NCBI GenBank assembly: GCA_016790225.1 | Contig: JAEUOZ010000006.1 | Coordinates: 20,650 to 84,649, forward strand | Length of the DNA stretch: 64,000 bases | From: Rubrivivax sp. | GTDB taxonomy: Bacteria; Pseudomonadota; Gammaproteobacteria; Burkholderiales; Burkholderiaceae | Direction of reading: 5' to 3' | In this document: piece after piece, positions 1-7,440 of the stretch | Layout: the number at the start of each line of letters is the position of its first letter | Position numbering within the stretch: position 1 is the first letter of the stretch | Translations under genes and position numbers: made by a program | The notes under the pieces: model-generated | Database searches by the model: none | What the model saw: only the letters and a program-made list of their open reading frames with translations | Told to the model about the DNA's origin: nothing

Positions 1-261
1 GTCGATAGCGTCGCGCACGATGGATTCCGCGGCCTCTGTCATGCGCTGCGCTTCTAGCAGAGCGTCCATTACGCGGCGGGGCACCCTGTCGATGGTGACC
101 TTCTGGCTGCGTTTCTGCGCCGCGCTGTCCAGCAAGGCCGCGATGCGCTGTGCGGCGCGCTCTCGTGCGCCTGCCTCAGCGGCCTGCACCAGCTCTCGCG
201 CCAATTCGGCGAACTCAGAGGCAGTGGGTGTTGTCGGGATAGATTCACGGGTAGCTTCCAT
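1..261 (-). CDS. Hypothetical protein of the integrated element, cut by the left window edge
   Basis: An open frame runs from an ATG at 261 off the left edge, giving the first 87 residues (MEATRESIPTTPTASEF...). The start has a good Shine-Dalgarno (GGAGG, 5 nt before the ATG). The visible part is Ala/Glu/Arg-rich and probably helical; a segment near residue 55 reads VTIDRVPRRVMDALLEAQ. It lies 27 nt downstream of the integrase gene on the same strand, so it is probably cotranscribed and part of the mobile element. I do not recognise the family. The far end is not visible, so neither length nor function can be judged. Confidence 0.6.
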   Translation of the reverse strand, partial: MEATRESIPTTPTASEFAELARELVQAAEAGARERAAQRIAALLDSAAQKRSQKVTIDRVPRRVMDALLEAQRMTEAAESIVRDAID

Positions 262-287
262 TCGATCCTCCGTTGATCGGTTGGGAG

Positions 288-1754
288 TCAGGGGGCGGAT
301 GGTGTTTTCGGCACCGTCCGTCCCCGCCTAGCCGCTGAAACCGCAGCGGCGCCGGTGCCCGATGCCTCGGGCGGGGTCTTTCCGTTGATCGTCGCCAGGC
401 GCAAGCCAGCCGCCGCGCGCGGGTCGAAGTCCACTCCCGCCAGCGCCAGGATGTGCGCTTCGATCTGCTGCACAAAGGGCCGCAGGGCGTCAACGCTGCG
501 CGGGCGGTAGCCTTCGGCGGTAGCGCTCGGACGATGGCCCATAACCTGCGCAATGGCGCCTGCTGGCGCCCCTGCTGCCTCGCCAAGCAAAGAAAACGAG
601 CGCCGCAGCCCGTGCAGCGTCAGCGCACTGATTCCAGCGCTCTGCAGCGCTTTGGTGTGGCTGGCGCGGGGGTCGGCTATCCGTCCGGACTTGCTCACGC
701 TGGCGAATACGTAGGGGATCGGATGGCCGAGCTTGTCCGAAGCCCGCGGCAGGTTCTGCAGCATCCACGACAGGTAAGGCGTCAGGGGAATCGTCCGCGT
801 GTCGCCCACCTTGTCCGCGATGGTCAGCTTCTGCCAGCGGAAATCCACGTCTGACCACTTCAGCGCTGCCATCTCTTCGCGTCTGGCACCGGTGAGCAGC
901 AGCGCGCGCAAGTAGGCCGATGCCATGAGGTTAGGCAACTGCACCACGCCGGACCACCAGCCGGGCACCTGAGCGGCCTCCAGAGCGTCGGTGCGCCGCT
1001 TCGACTCGGGCAGCTTGTCCATGATGGCCGGCGCCTTGCCTGCGTCGCGGTTCACCAGCTTTCGATACTCCGGCTGGCTTGCGCACCACCGCAAGAACCC
1101 GCGGAACATCATCAGCGCCCGCGTCGCCTGGTGCTTGCTGCGCCTGCACTCGATGCTGAACCATGAAGACAACCGGTCTTCATCGACGTCCACCATTCGA
1201 AGACTCAAGAGCGGCGCAATGTGCCCCGGCATCGTCAAGCCGCTGCCTCGCCGCTTCTTCTCGCCGCCGGGCGCCGTCATCCTGGCCATGTCGGCGATGT
1301 ACCGAGGTTTCCAGGAGGCACGCCGCTTCGGGCTGCCTTCGATCACGTATCGAGCCCAGGCGGCCCCCACGGTTACCGCCGCCGCGGCGGCTTGCGCGTC
1401 GCGCGCTGCCTTCTCGACTTCCCGCGCCGCCGCTCGCTGCCGCTCACGCTCTCGCGGGTCATCCCCGGAATCCAGCATGACGGAAAGCCGCTTGGCCTCT
1501 TTGCGCGCCTCTTCAATCGTGTAGGCCGCGACATCGCCGATGGTCCGCCGGATCGATTGATTGCGAAGGCTCTGCTCGAAGACAAAGGTCTTCTTGCCGC
1601 CAGAGGTCACCCGAACGCGCAGGCCGTTCCCCTGGGCATCCCTCAGGAACGCCTGGGCCTTGCCTGGCGGGCAGGACAGCCTTTCGATGGCTCCGGCCGT
1701 CAGCTCGCAGGGCTGCGAGAGGTCCGGCGCTTCTTCTTTGCGTGGCCTGGCCAT
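288..1754 (-). CDS. Tyrosine recombinase / site-specific integrase
   Basis: This 488-residue protein resembles integrases of tRNA-targeting islands. The N-terminus has the MARPRK start and a DUF4102-like arm-binding region (LRVRVTSGGKKTFVFE), followed by an Ala/Arg-rich linker and a core-binding domain. The catalytic set is visible: Arg in TGARREE (about R291), Lys near 315, HGLRR (H381, R384), MGHR (H407) and the Tyr nucleophile in AEGYRP (Y416). A C-terminal tail of about 70 residues follows. The frame stays open upstream, but ATG 1754 has GGAG 8 nt before it and begins the recognisable protein. Transcription runs away from the attachment junction just to the right, as is usual for island integrases. 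Confidence 0.93.
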   Translation of the reverse strand: MARPRKEEAPDLSQPCELTAGAIERLSCPPGKAQAFLRDAQGNGLRVRVTSGGKKTFVFEQSLRNQSIRRTIGDVAAYTIEEARKEAKRLSVMLDSGDDPRERERQRAAAREVEKAARDAQAAAAAVTVGAAWARYVIEGSPKRRASWKPRYIADMARMTAPGGEKKRRGSGLTMPGHIAPLLSLRMVDVDEDRLSSWFSIECRRSKHQATRALMMFRGFLRWCASQPEYRKLVNRDAGKAPAIMDKLPESKRRTDALEAAQVPGWWSGVVQLPNLMASAYLRALLLTGARREEMAALKWSDVDFRWQKLTIADKVGDTRTIPLTPYLSWMLQNLPRASDKLGHPIPYVFASVSKSGRIADPRASHTKALQSAGISALTLHGLRRSFSLLGEAAGAPAGAIAQVMGHRPSATAEGYRPRSVDALRPFVQQIEAHILALAGVDFDPRAAAGLRLATINGKTPPEASGTGAAAVSAARRGRTVPKTPSAP

Positions 1755-1815
1755 GCGGTCAACTCCGAACTTGTAGGGGCCCTGTAGGGGCAAAGATGCA
1801 GTTTTTGCGAATTTG

Positions 1816-1897
1816 ATCAACGCAAGGGGCTCGACCGAAACCCGGAAAAGTCATGTAACACGTTGATTTATATAGAGTCTAACATTACAGATCAACG
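1816..1897. repeat. Three copies of ATCAACG between the integrase and the attachment junction
   Basis: The 7-mer ATCAACG occurs at 1816-1822 and 1891-1897 on the plus strand and at 1861-1867 on the minus strand. The stretch is clearly more AT-rich than the genome around it. Short repeats in both orientations beside a tyrosine integrase are what arm-type integrase or excisionase sites look like; that role is inferred. The region should also hold the integrase promoter. Confidence 0.45.
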
Positions 1898-1916
1898 AAG
1901 GCAAATTGATCCGTTC

Positions 1917-1966
1917 ACGCATTCGCAATGCGAAGGTCGGGAGTTCGACTCTCTTCACCGGCACCA
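1917..1966 (+). other. Attachment junction: 3' half of a tRNA gene (probably tRNA-Thr)
   Basis: The 3' half of a tRNA can be folded: anticodon loop TTCGCAA (1922-1928), stem 3' strand TGCGA, variable loop AGGTC (1934-1938), T stem GGGAG/CTCTT around loop TTCGACT (1944-1950), acceptor strand CACCGGC (1956-1962) and ACCA (1963-1966). The matching 5' half (a GCCGGTG acceptor strand and a D arm) is absent; 1891-1916 is unrelated AT-rich DNA. From memory this resembles the 3' half of betaproteobacterial tRNA-Thr(CGT), with one difference in the anticodon triplet (CGC). It reads as the attachment site left by integration, with the intact tRNA expected at the other end of the element, outside the window. 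Confidence 0.75.
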
Positions 1967-1978
1967 ACATCGCCCAGA

Positions 1979-2009
1979 GGCCCGCCCTTGTATTCAGCAA
2001 GGGCGGGCC
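1979..2009 (+). terminator. Rho-independent terminator, probably of the original tRNA gene
   Basis: A perfect 12-bp stem (GGCCCGCCCTTG at 1979-1990, CAAGGGCGGGCC at 1998-2009) with a 7-nt loop is followed by the T-rich TTGTGCTTTCT. It begins 13 nt after the tRNA CCA end. It was probably the terminator of the tRNA gene whose 3' half remains here. Confidence 0.8.
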
Positions 2010-2170
2010 TTGTGCTTTCTGAGCGCCCCCAGGGCCGGGGCCGCTGACAAGCACGGGGCCTGAGCCACGCCAGGCCCGGTGCGGAACACGCTCTGCGCAC
2101 ATTCCCCATGGTCGATCGGCGCAAGGCCGGTCACCATCGGCGACACCGCCCAGCCCGACCGCCCCAGACC

Positions 2171-3022
2171 ATGCGCATCGAGATCGAACCCGGCATCCGC
2201 CTCTTTGTCGATGTGGAAGGTCCGGGGCTGGTGCCGGACGGCAGCACGATGCGCGAACGGCCGACGGTGCTGCTGCTGCACGGCGGCCCGGGCTTCGATC
2301 ATTCCGGCTACAAGCCGCAGCTGTCGCCGCTGGCCGAGGTGGCGCAGCTCATCTACTACGACCACCGCGGCCACGGCCGCAGCGATCCGCGGCCGCGCAC
2401 CGAGTGGACGCTGGACCACTGGGCCGATGATGTGGTGCGCCTGTGCGGCGCGCTGGGCATCGTCAAGCCCATCGTGCTGGGCCAGAGCTTCGGCGGCATG
2501 GTGGCGCAGCACTATCTGGCGCGGCACCCGCATCACCCGGGCAAGGTGATCCTGTCCAGCACCTCGGGTCGCCACGAACTGGAACGAAAGCTCGCGGTCT
2601 TCGAGCGCCTGGGTGGCCCGCTGGCCCGCAAGGTGGCGCGCCGCTACTGGATGCAGCCTGACGACAGCGGCTGGGCCGAGTACGCCAAGGTCTGCCTGCC
2701 GCTGTATGGCCGTGCCCCGGCGGGCGACGATCGGATGAAGCGCACGATCCTGAAGACGGACATCCTCAACACCTGGGGCAACGAACCGCTGCGCAGCATG
2801 AACCTCTTGCCCGGCCTTTCGCGAGCGGTCTGCCCGGTGCTGGTCATGGGCGGCGAAGACGACCCCGTGACGCCGATCGAAGACCAGCGCGACATCGCCG
2901 CCGCCCTGCCGCGCAGCTGCGTGCGCTTCCAGGCCTTTCCTGGCGCCGGCCATGGCGTCTGGCGCGACAAGCCCCAGGAGGCCATGGCCTTGATGCGGCG
3001 CTTCATCCTGGCGGATGACTGA
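2171..3022 (+). CDS. Alpha/beta hydrolase, proline-iminopeptidase-like (S33)
   Basis: This 283-residue soluble protein starts MRIEIEPGIRLFVDVEG. It has the HGGPG oxyanion signature at 37-41, typical of the proline iminopeptidase group, the nucleophile elbow GQSFGG (Ser106), an acid region GGEDDPVTP and a C-terminal His in GAGHGVW. The length fits single-domain S33 hydrolases. The frame is open upstream to 2108, but ATG 2171 gives the normal N-terminus; no clear Shine-Dalgarno is seen. It is the first chromosomal gene after the attachment junction. The substrate cannot be told; peptidase, esterase or lactonase activity is possible. Confidence 0.85.
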   Translation: MRIEIEPGIRLFVDVEGPGLVPDGSTMRERPTVLLLHGGPGFDHSGYKPQLSPLAEVAQLIYYDHRGHGRSDPRPRTEWTLDHWADDVVRLCGALGIVKPIVLGQSFGGMVAQHYLARHPHHPGKVILSSTSGRHELERKLAVFERLGGPLARKVARRYWMQPDDSGWAEYAKVCLPLYGRAPAGDDRMKRTILKTDILNTWGNEPLRSMNLLPGLSRAVCPVLVMGGEDDPVTPIEDQRDIAAALPRSCVRFQAFPGAGHGVWRDKPQEAMALMRRFILADD

Positions 3023-3088
3023 AGGTGGAATCCAGCCCCACCTGTTCTGATCGACCTGGCTGCGCGCCCGGCCCGCGGAGCTTCGCCC

Positions 3089-3478
3089 ATGCTTGAAGGC
3101 AGCTGTCTGTGTGGTCAGGTGCGCTGGACACTGGCCGAGATGCCGACATCGGCCACAGCCTGCAACTGCACCGCCTGCCGTCGCTACGGCGTGCTCTGGG
3201 CCTACGGCCACGAAGGCGAAGGCCTTGAGCTGACCGGGCCGACCCAGTCCTACGTGCGCGGCAAAGCCCTGGGCTTTCACTTCTGTCCGACCTGCGGCTG
3301 CCTGGCGAGCTGGCGATCCCTGACGCTCAACCCGCAGGGCCGGCGCCGCATGGCCGTCAACCTGCGGCTCAGCGAGCCGGAACCCATCGCCCAGCTGCCA
3401 ATCGATCACTTCGACGGCCTGGACACCTGGCAAGACCTCCCACCCGACGGCCGCTGCATCCGCGACCTGTGGTTCTAG
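3089..3478 (+). CDS. GFA-domain protein (formaldehyde-activating enzyme-like)
   Basis: This 129-residue protein has the zinc-binding pattern of the GFA/CENP-V family: GSCLCG near the N-terminus, CNCTACRR around residues 29-36, and FCPTCGC around 70. GFA domains are Mss4-like zinc folds. Some members bind glutathione-hydroxymethyl adducts, but most are uncharacterised, so a role in formaldehyde metabolism should not be assumed. The gene stands alone 66 nt after the hydrolase on the same strand and may be cotranscribed with it. Confidence 0.85.
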   Translation: MLEGSCLCGQVRWTLAEMPTSATACNCTACRRYGVLWAYGHEGEGLELTGPTQSYVRGKALGFHFCPTCGCLASWRSLTLNPQGRRRMAVNLRLSEPEPIAQLPIDHFDGLDTWQDLPPDGRCIRDLWF

Positions 3479-3756
3479 CGCGGCGCCCGGGCTGAGCCGG
3501 TCGAGGCCCGGCACAGGCAAGCCTTCGACACGGAGCTTTTCCAGGCTCAGTCCCTGTTCAGCCCGAACGGGGTGGGTGAGGACCGGCGTTCGAGCCGGCC
3601 GAACGGGGTGGCTCGTGGCCCCCTGGCCAACGCGGTTCGCCTGCAAACGCCCGGCTTGCCGCCCGATCCCCCCGGATGTCCTTCGATCCCCTGCCTGCCC
3701 GTCGCCGAAAAATGGCCGGACCCGGTTCAGTCCGGCCCGCCACGGAGACCACACCC
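3479..3756. other. Intergenic region with a direct repeat
   Basis: These 278 nt hold no credible gene. CCGAACGGGGTGG occurs twice, at 3563-3575 and 3599-3611 (period 36 nt). The preceding stretch with CCTTCGACAC and GGCTCAG looks like a degenerate copy of a repetitive intergenic family I recall from Burkholderiales (CTTCGACAAGCTCAG-type); that link is from memory. The promoter of the next gene should lie here. Confidence 0.4.
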
Positions 3757-4608
3757 ATGTCCACTGTCCGCCGCCTGTGCAGCCTGCTGACGGCCACCCT
3801 CCTGGTCGCCTGCGCCGCCCCCAGCGGCCCGTACCCGACGTTTCGGGGCCTGCCCGCGGCCACCGAAGTAGCGGTCATCCAGGCCTACTCGCCGCGCACC
3901 GGCACGCTGGACGACGTGCCGGTCACCATCCACCGGGCGCCCTCGCCCCGTGCGCATCGACCGGCCCTCATCTACCTCGGCCATTGCGACGGCGAGCTCA
4001 AGATCTCCGACGCCACGATCCTGGCCGATCTGCTGGAGCGTGGCGTCACGGTGGCGCAGGTCGAGAGCCTGCGCGGCACGAACCGCCCGTCTTCGGTGTG
4101 CGCCGACAGCTTCTCGCGCCTGCTGGCCGCCACCCGCATCGAAGAGGCCTACAAGGCCAGAGAGCTGCTGGTCGCGCGCGGCCTGGCCACGCGCGAGAAC
4201 GTGGCGATCATGGGCACCTCACACGGCGGTCGCGCGGTCAGCGAGGTGGTCTTCGATCAGAAGGCGAGCGTGCCCTTCAAGGCGGCCCTGGCCATCTATC
4301 CGCACTGCCAGACGCTGGACGTGCCGGACTTCCGGCTGCAGGTGCCCACGCTCATCCTGATGGGCTCGCGCGATGACTGGACACCCGCGCAGCGCTGCGT
4401 CGAGCTGCAGCGCCGCGTGCTCGGCCCGGTCAGCTTCACGCTGCGCCTGTTTGAAGGTGCCTACCACTCCTACGACCACGACGCCCCCGCCCGCCAGGTG
4501 CCGACCGGCACGCCCAAGGGTTTTGCATTTCTCCAGTTCGACCGCGCCGCAACCGTCGAGACCCACCGCCTGAGCCGCGAGTTCTTCATCCGGGAGCTGG
4601 GCTTGTAG
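3757..4608 (+). CDS. Lipoprotein with dienelactone-hydrolase-like alpha/beta fold
   Basis: This 283-residue protein has a lipoprotein signal (basic MSTVRR, hydrophobic stretch, lipobox LVAC with Cys19), so it is probably membrane-anchored in the periplasm. The hydrolase domain has GTSHGG (Ser about 155), an acid loop LMGSRDDWTP and a C-terminal His in EGAYHSYDHD, which match dienelactone-hydrolase-like enzymes. ATG 3757 has GGAG 9 nt upstream; the frame is open further left without a plausible start. It stands alone. The substrate is unknown. Confidence 0.8.
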   Translation: MSTVRRLCSLLTATLLVACAAPSGPYPTFRGLPAATEVAVIQAYSPRTGTLDDVPVTIHRAPSPRAHRPALIYLGHCDGELKISDATILADLLERGVTVAQVESLRGTNRPSSVCADSFSRLLAATRIEEAYKARELLVARGLATRENVAIMGTSHGGRAVSEVVFDQKASVPFKAALAIYPHCQTLDVPDFRLQVPTLILMGSRDDWTPAQRCVELQRRVLGPVSFTLRLFEGAYHSYDHDAPARQVPTGTPKGFAFLQFDRAATVETHRLSREFFIRELGL

Positions 4609-4693
4609 ACGAAGACTCGCAGGCCCTCAGGCCCGGCCGAAGGCCGGCCAGCGCATACAGTTCCGGCACAAGACCCGACCGGAGACGGACGCG

Positions 4694-5176
4694 ATGTGCA
4701 TGACAGGCTTTTCAGCCTGCACGACCGAGCTGCGGCGGCCCGATGCCCGCTATGCCCCCACCGATGCCAAGGCCTCCTGCCTGTACGCCAACTCCACGCG
4801 CATCCTGCGCGAGGCGCGGGCGCGGGGCTTCGACAACGCGGTGGTCTGCGATCCGGACGGCCAGGTGGCGGAGTTCGCCACGGCCAACCTCTTCTTCGTG
4901 TCCGAAGCGGGCGAGATCGTCACGCCCGCGGCCAACGGCAGCTTTCTCTCGGGCATCACGCGGGCGCGCGTCATCCAGCTGCTGGCCGACGATGGCCAGC
5001 CGGTGGTGGAGCGCAGCGTGCAGCCGCAGGAACTGCTCGCCGCCCGCGAGATCTTCAACACCGGAAACTATGCCAAGGTCACGCCCTGCACACGCTTCCT
5101 GGATCGCGAGTTGCCGGTGGGCCCAGTGGCGCGGCGCGCGCATGAGCTGTACCTGCAGTTCATGCGCCAGACTTGA
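4694..5176 (+). CDS. Truncated class IV aminotransferase (BCAT-like, C-terminal part only)
   Basis: The 160 residues match only the C-terminal domain of a branched-chain-amino-acid aminotransferase. Visible are the PLP lysine (DAKASCLYANS, K26), the class IV signature EFATANLFF, the GSFLSGITRARVIQLL helix and the end STGNYAKV-type motif (NTGNYAKVTP). Full-length relatives are about 290 residues, so roughly the first 130 are missing, and no match to them lies in the 85 nt upstream. Yet the remnant has a start with GGAG 9 nt before it. It is probably a decaying gene; a function as a half-protein is less likely because part of the PLP and substrate pocket is gone. Confidence 0.7.
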   Translation: MCMTGFSACTTELRRPDARYAPTDAKASCLYANSTRILREARARGFDNAVVCDPDGQVAEFATANLFFVSEAGEIVTPAANGSFLSGITRARVIQLLADDGQPVVERSVQPQELLAAREIFNTGNYAKVTPCTRFLDRELPVGPVARRAHELYLQFMRQT

Positions 5177-5188
5177 GGGTGGGCCGGC

Positions 5189-6175
5189 TCAGCGGCGCAC
5201 GCCGGCATAGCTGAGCTCGCCGCGAACATTCAGGGTCAGCGTGGCGCGGCCCTGCTCGCGGCTCCACAGCAGCGTGCTGCCGTCGGTCAGCGTGGGGGCC
5301 TGCGTGAGATGGCCCCCTGCATGCGTCAGCTCCAGTTGCAGCGTGCCGATGCGCGGATGCTGGGAAGAGAGCTCGACGCGCGAACCGCCCAGCGCTCGCC
5401 AGCGCACCTGAACGCCCGCCGCCGACGAGCCCCGGCTGTCCGAGACGATGTCGCCCACGTAGACCCCTTCGGCCTGCGCCATCAGCGCAGGCGCATCCTC
5501 GGCCGCGTCACCGAAGGCGGACGTTGCCGCAGCCGGCGCGGGCTCGGCCGCGCCGGTGGGTGCCACGGCGGCGGGCGAAGCGGCCGATGCAACCCCCGTC
5601 GCTGGCGCCGATGACGCCGAGGGCGCCGGCAGCGGGCGCGCCACCCACCAGCCGGCAGCCGCCAGGCCCAGGCCCAGCAAGGACAGCGTCCAGACCCAGG
5701 GGAAGGCACGCCGCGCCGCTGCGGAGCTGGCAGGGCCTGCGGCGGCCATGCCGCTGTCGCGCAGCGGCACATCCACGGCGGCCGGGCCTTCCAGCTGGCG
5801 CCGCACGGCGCGCAGCAAGGCCTGGAAGCCTTCGTGTTCCGCTTCGCCTTGCCAGCCCGCCAGATCCACGGTATGCCGTCGGCTGAATTCCAGCGGCAGG
5901 CGCGCAGGCTCCAGCCAGGCCGGGACCAGCGCCTCGCGCTGTGCGGCGCGCGACGCCTCTGCCCTGACCCATTGAGATTGCACGGCGGCGCCGGACCAGA
6001 GCACCACGGCGCAGCCCGCGGCGTCCAGCGCCTGCTCGATGGCCTGGTCAAAGTGCTCCCCGGCCACGAGCTCGCGATCCCACCAGACGCTCAGGCCTTC
6101 GCGCTGCAGCGCCCGGGCCAGGCGCTGTGCGTGAGTGCGATCCGCGCTGGCGTAGCTGATGAAGACCTGGCTCAT
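5189..6175 (-). CDS. Membrane-anchored TIR-domain protein
   Basis: This 328-residue protein opens with a TIR domain (1-130): the strand MSQVFISYASAD, the WWDRELVAGEHF loop and QSQWVRAEASRA, where E73 sits where the catalytic Glu of NAD-cleaving TIR proteins lies. One hydrophobic segment follows (about 158-179, WVWTLSLLGLGLAAAGWWVA), then an Ala/Pro-rich linker and a beta-rich C-terminal domain (about 235-328). The topology is probably TIR in the cytoplasm with the C-terminal domain in the periplasm. Convergent with the aminotransferase remnant and divergent from the SbcCD-like genes. Either a signalling adaptor or an NADase-type effector is possible; no partner gene is evident. Confidence 0.8.
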   Translation of the reverse strand: MSQVFISYASADRTHAQRLARALQREGLSVWWDRELVAGEHFDQAIEQALDAAGCAVVLWSGAAVQSQWVRAEASRAAQREALVPAWLEPARLPLEFSRRHTVDLAGWQGEAEHEGFQALLRAVRRQLEGPAAVDVPLRDSGMAAAGPASSAAARRAFPWVWTLSLLGLGLAAAGWWVARPLPAPSASSAPATGVASAASPAAVAPTGAAEPAPAAATSAFGDAAEDAPALMAQAEGVYVGDIVSDSRGSSAAGVQVRWRALGGSRVELSSQHPRIGTLQLELTHAGGHLTQAPTLTDGSTLLWSREQGRATLTLNVRGELSYAGVRR

Positions 6176-6291
6176 GTCGCCAACCGTAGCTGCACCGGCC
6201 GCCCGTGTCCAGCGGGATCAGCCTGCAGCGGCGGCGCGCGGCCACAATGCCGCAGCGCAAACGCCTGCCGGGCAGGCCCTTCCACCGACGC

Positions 6292-7440
6292 ATGATCCGC
6301 CTCCTGCACACGGCCGACTGGCAGATCGGCCGCATCTTCCAGGCCTTCGAGCCTGACGACGCCGCGGCGCTGTTCGAGGCGCGCTTTCGCGTGGTGGAGC
6401 GGCTGGCCGCGCTGGCGCGTGAAGACCAGGTGCATGCGGTGCTGGTGGCGGGCGACGTCTTCGACAGCCAGACGGTGTCCGACAAGACGCTGCGCCGGCT
6501 CTTTCAGGCCATGCAGGGCTTCGAGGGGCCCTGGGTGCTGCTGCCCGGCAACCACGACGCCGCGCTGGCCGAATCCGTGTGGTCCCGCGCGGCACGCCTG
6601 GGCGTGGTGCCGCCGCAGGTGCACTGTGTGCTGCAGCCCCAGCCGCTGCGCCTGGCCGGGCAGCTCACCGTGCTGCCCGCGCCGCTGACCCAGCGCCACA
6701 CGGCCGCCGATCTGACCGCCTGGTTCGATGCCGCGCCCAGCGCCGAAGGCGATGTGCGCCTCGGGCTGGCCCACGGCTGCGTGCAGGGCATCCTGGCCGA
6801 GGGCATCGATTCGGCCAACCCGATCGCGGCTGATCGCGCCGGGCGCGCGCGCCTGGACTATCTGGCCCTGGGTGATTGGCACGGCACGCGCGCCGTCGAT
6901 GAGCGCAGCTGGTATGCCGGCACGCCGGAGACCGATCGCTTTCGCGCCAACGATTCAGGCCAGGCGCTGCGCGTGGACATCGCCGGCCCCGGCGCTGCGC
7001 CGCAGGTGCAGGTGCTGGCCACCGGGCTGCACCGCTGGCGCACCCTGGAGCAGCGCTTTGCCGTCGCCAGCGATGTGGAGCTCTGCCTGCAGGCGCTGCA
7101 GGCCCTGCGGCCGCACGAGGTGCTGCAGCTGCAGTGGCAGGGGCACTGCGATCTGGCAGATTACCGGCGCCTGCAGGCTGCGCTGGAGGCCGCCCGCGCC
7201 CGCGTCCGTGCGCTGGTCTGCGAGGCGCAGGCGCTGCAGGTGCTGCCCACGCAGCAGGACATCGATGCGCTGCAGGCCGACGGCTTCGTGGGCGATGCGC
7301 TGGCCACCCTGCGCGAACAGCTGCAGGGCCCGCAGGCCGAGCCGGCCCGCCAGGCGCTGCTGATCCTGGCGCAGGCGCTGCAGCCCGATGGACCCGCGCA
7401 GCAGGCCGCCGGCGAAGCCTTGCCGGGGAGCGCAGCATGA
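6292..7440 (+). CDS. SbcD-like metallophosphoesterase (DNA repair nuclease subunit)
   Basis: This 382-residue protein has the calcineurin-like nuclease motifs in order: HTADWQIG (D9; the usual His of DxH is Gln here), GDVFD (54-58), GNHD (86-89), LAHG (about 160) and LGDWHG (about 195). A capping domain makes up the C-terminal half. The next gene overlaps it by 4 nt and encodes an SbcC/Rad50-like ATPase, so the two should form an Mre11-Rad50-type DNA-end-processing complex. The frame is open upstream, but ATG 6292 directly precedes the conserved IRLLHTADW. The His-to-Gln change is, as I recall, shared by a subfamily of SbcD-like proteins, so it need not inactivate. Confidence 0.87.
   Translation: MIRLLHTADWQIGRIFQAFEPDDAAALFEARFRVVERLAALAREDQVHAVLVAGDVFDSQTVSDKTLRRLFQAMQGFEGPWVLLPGNHDAALAESVWSRAARLGVVPPQVHCVLQPQPLRLAGQLTVLPAPLTQRHTAADLTAWFDAAPSAEGDVRLGLAHGCVQGILAEGIDSANPIAADRAGRARLDYLALGDWHGTRAVDERSWYAGTPETDRFRANDSGQALRVDIAGPGAAPQVQVLATGLHRWRTLEQRFAVASDVELCLQALQALRPHEVLQLQWQGHCDLADYRRLQAALEAARARVRALVCEAQALQVLPTQQDIDALQADGFVGDALATLREQLQGPQAEPARQALLILAQALQPDGPAQQAAGEALPGSAA

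Noticed and set aside
1891..1966. A complete tRNA gene ending at the CCA at 1966
   Set aside because: The 5' half does not pair: no acceptor strand GCCGGTG, no D arm; only the 3' half matches a tRNA.
1994..3754. A 586-residue open frame on the minus strand
   Set aside because: It lies opposite two good genes (hydrolase, GFA protein), has no recognisable domain and the skewed composition of high-GC antisense frames.
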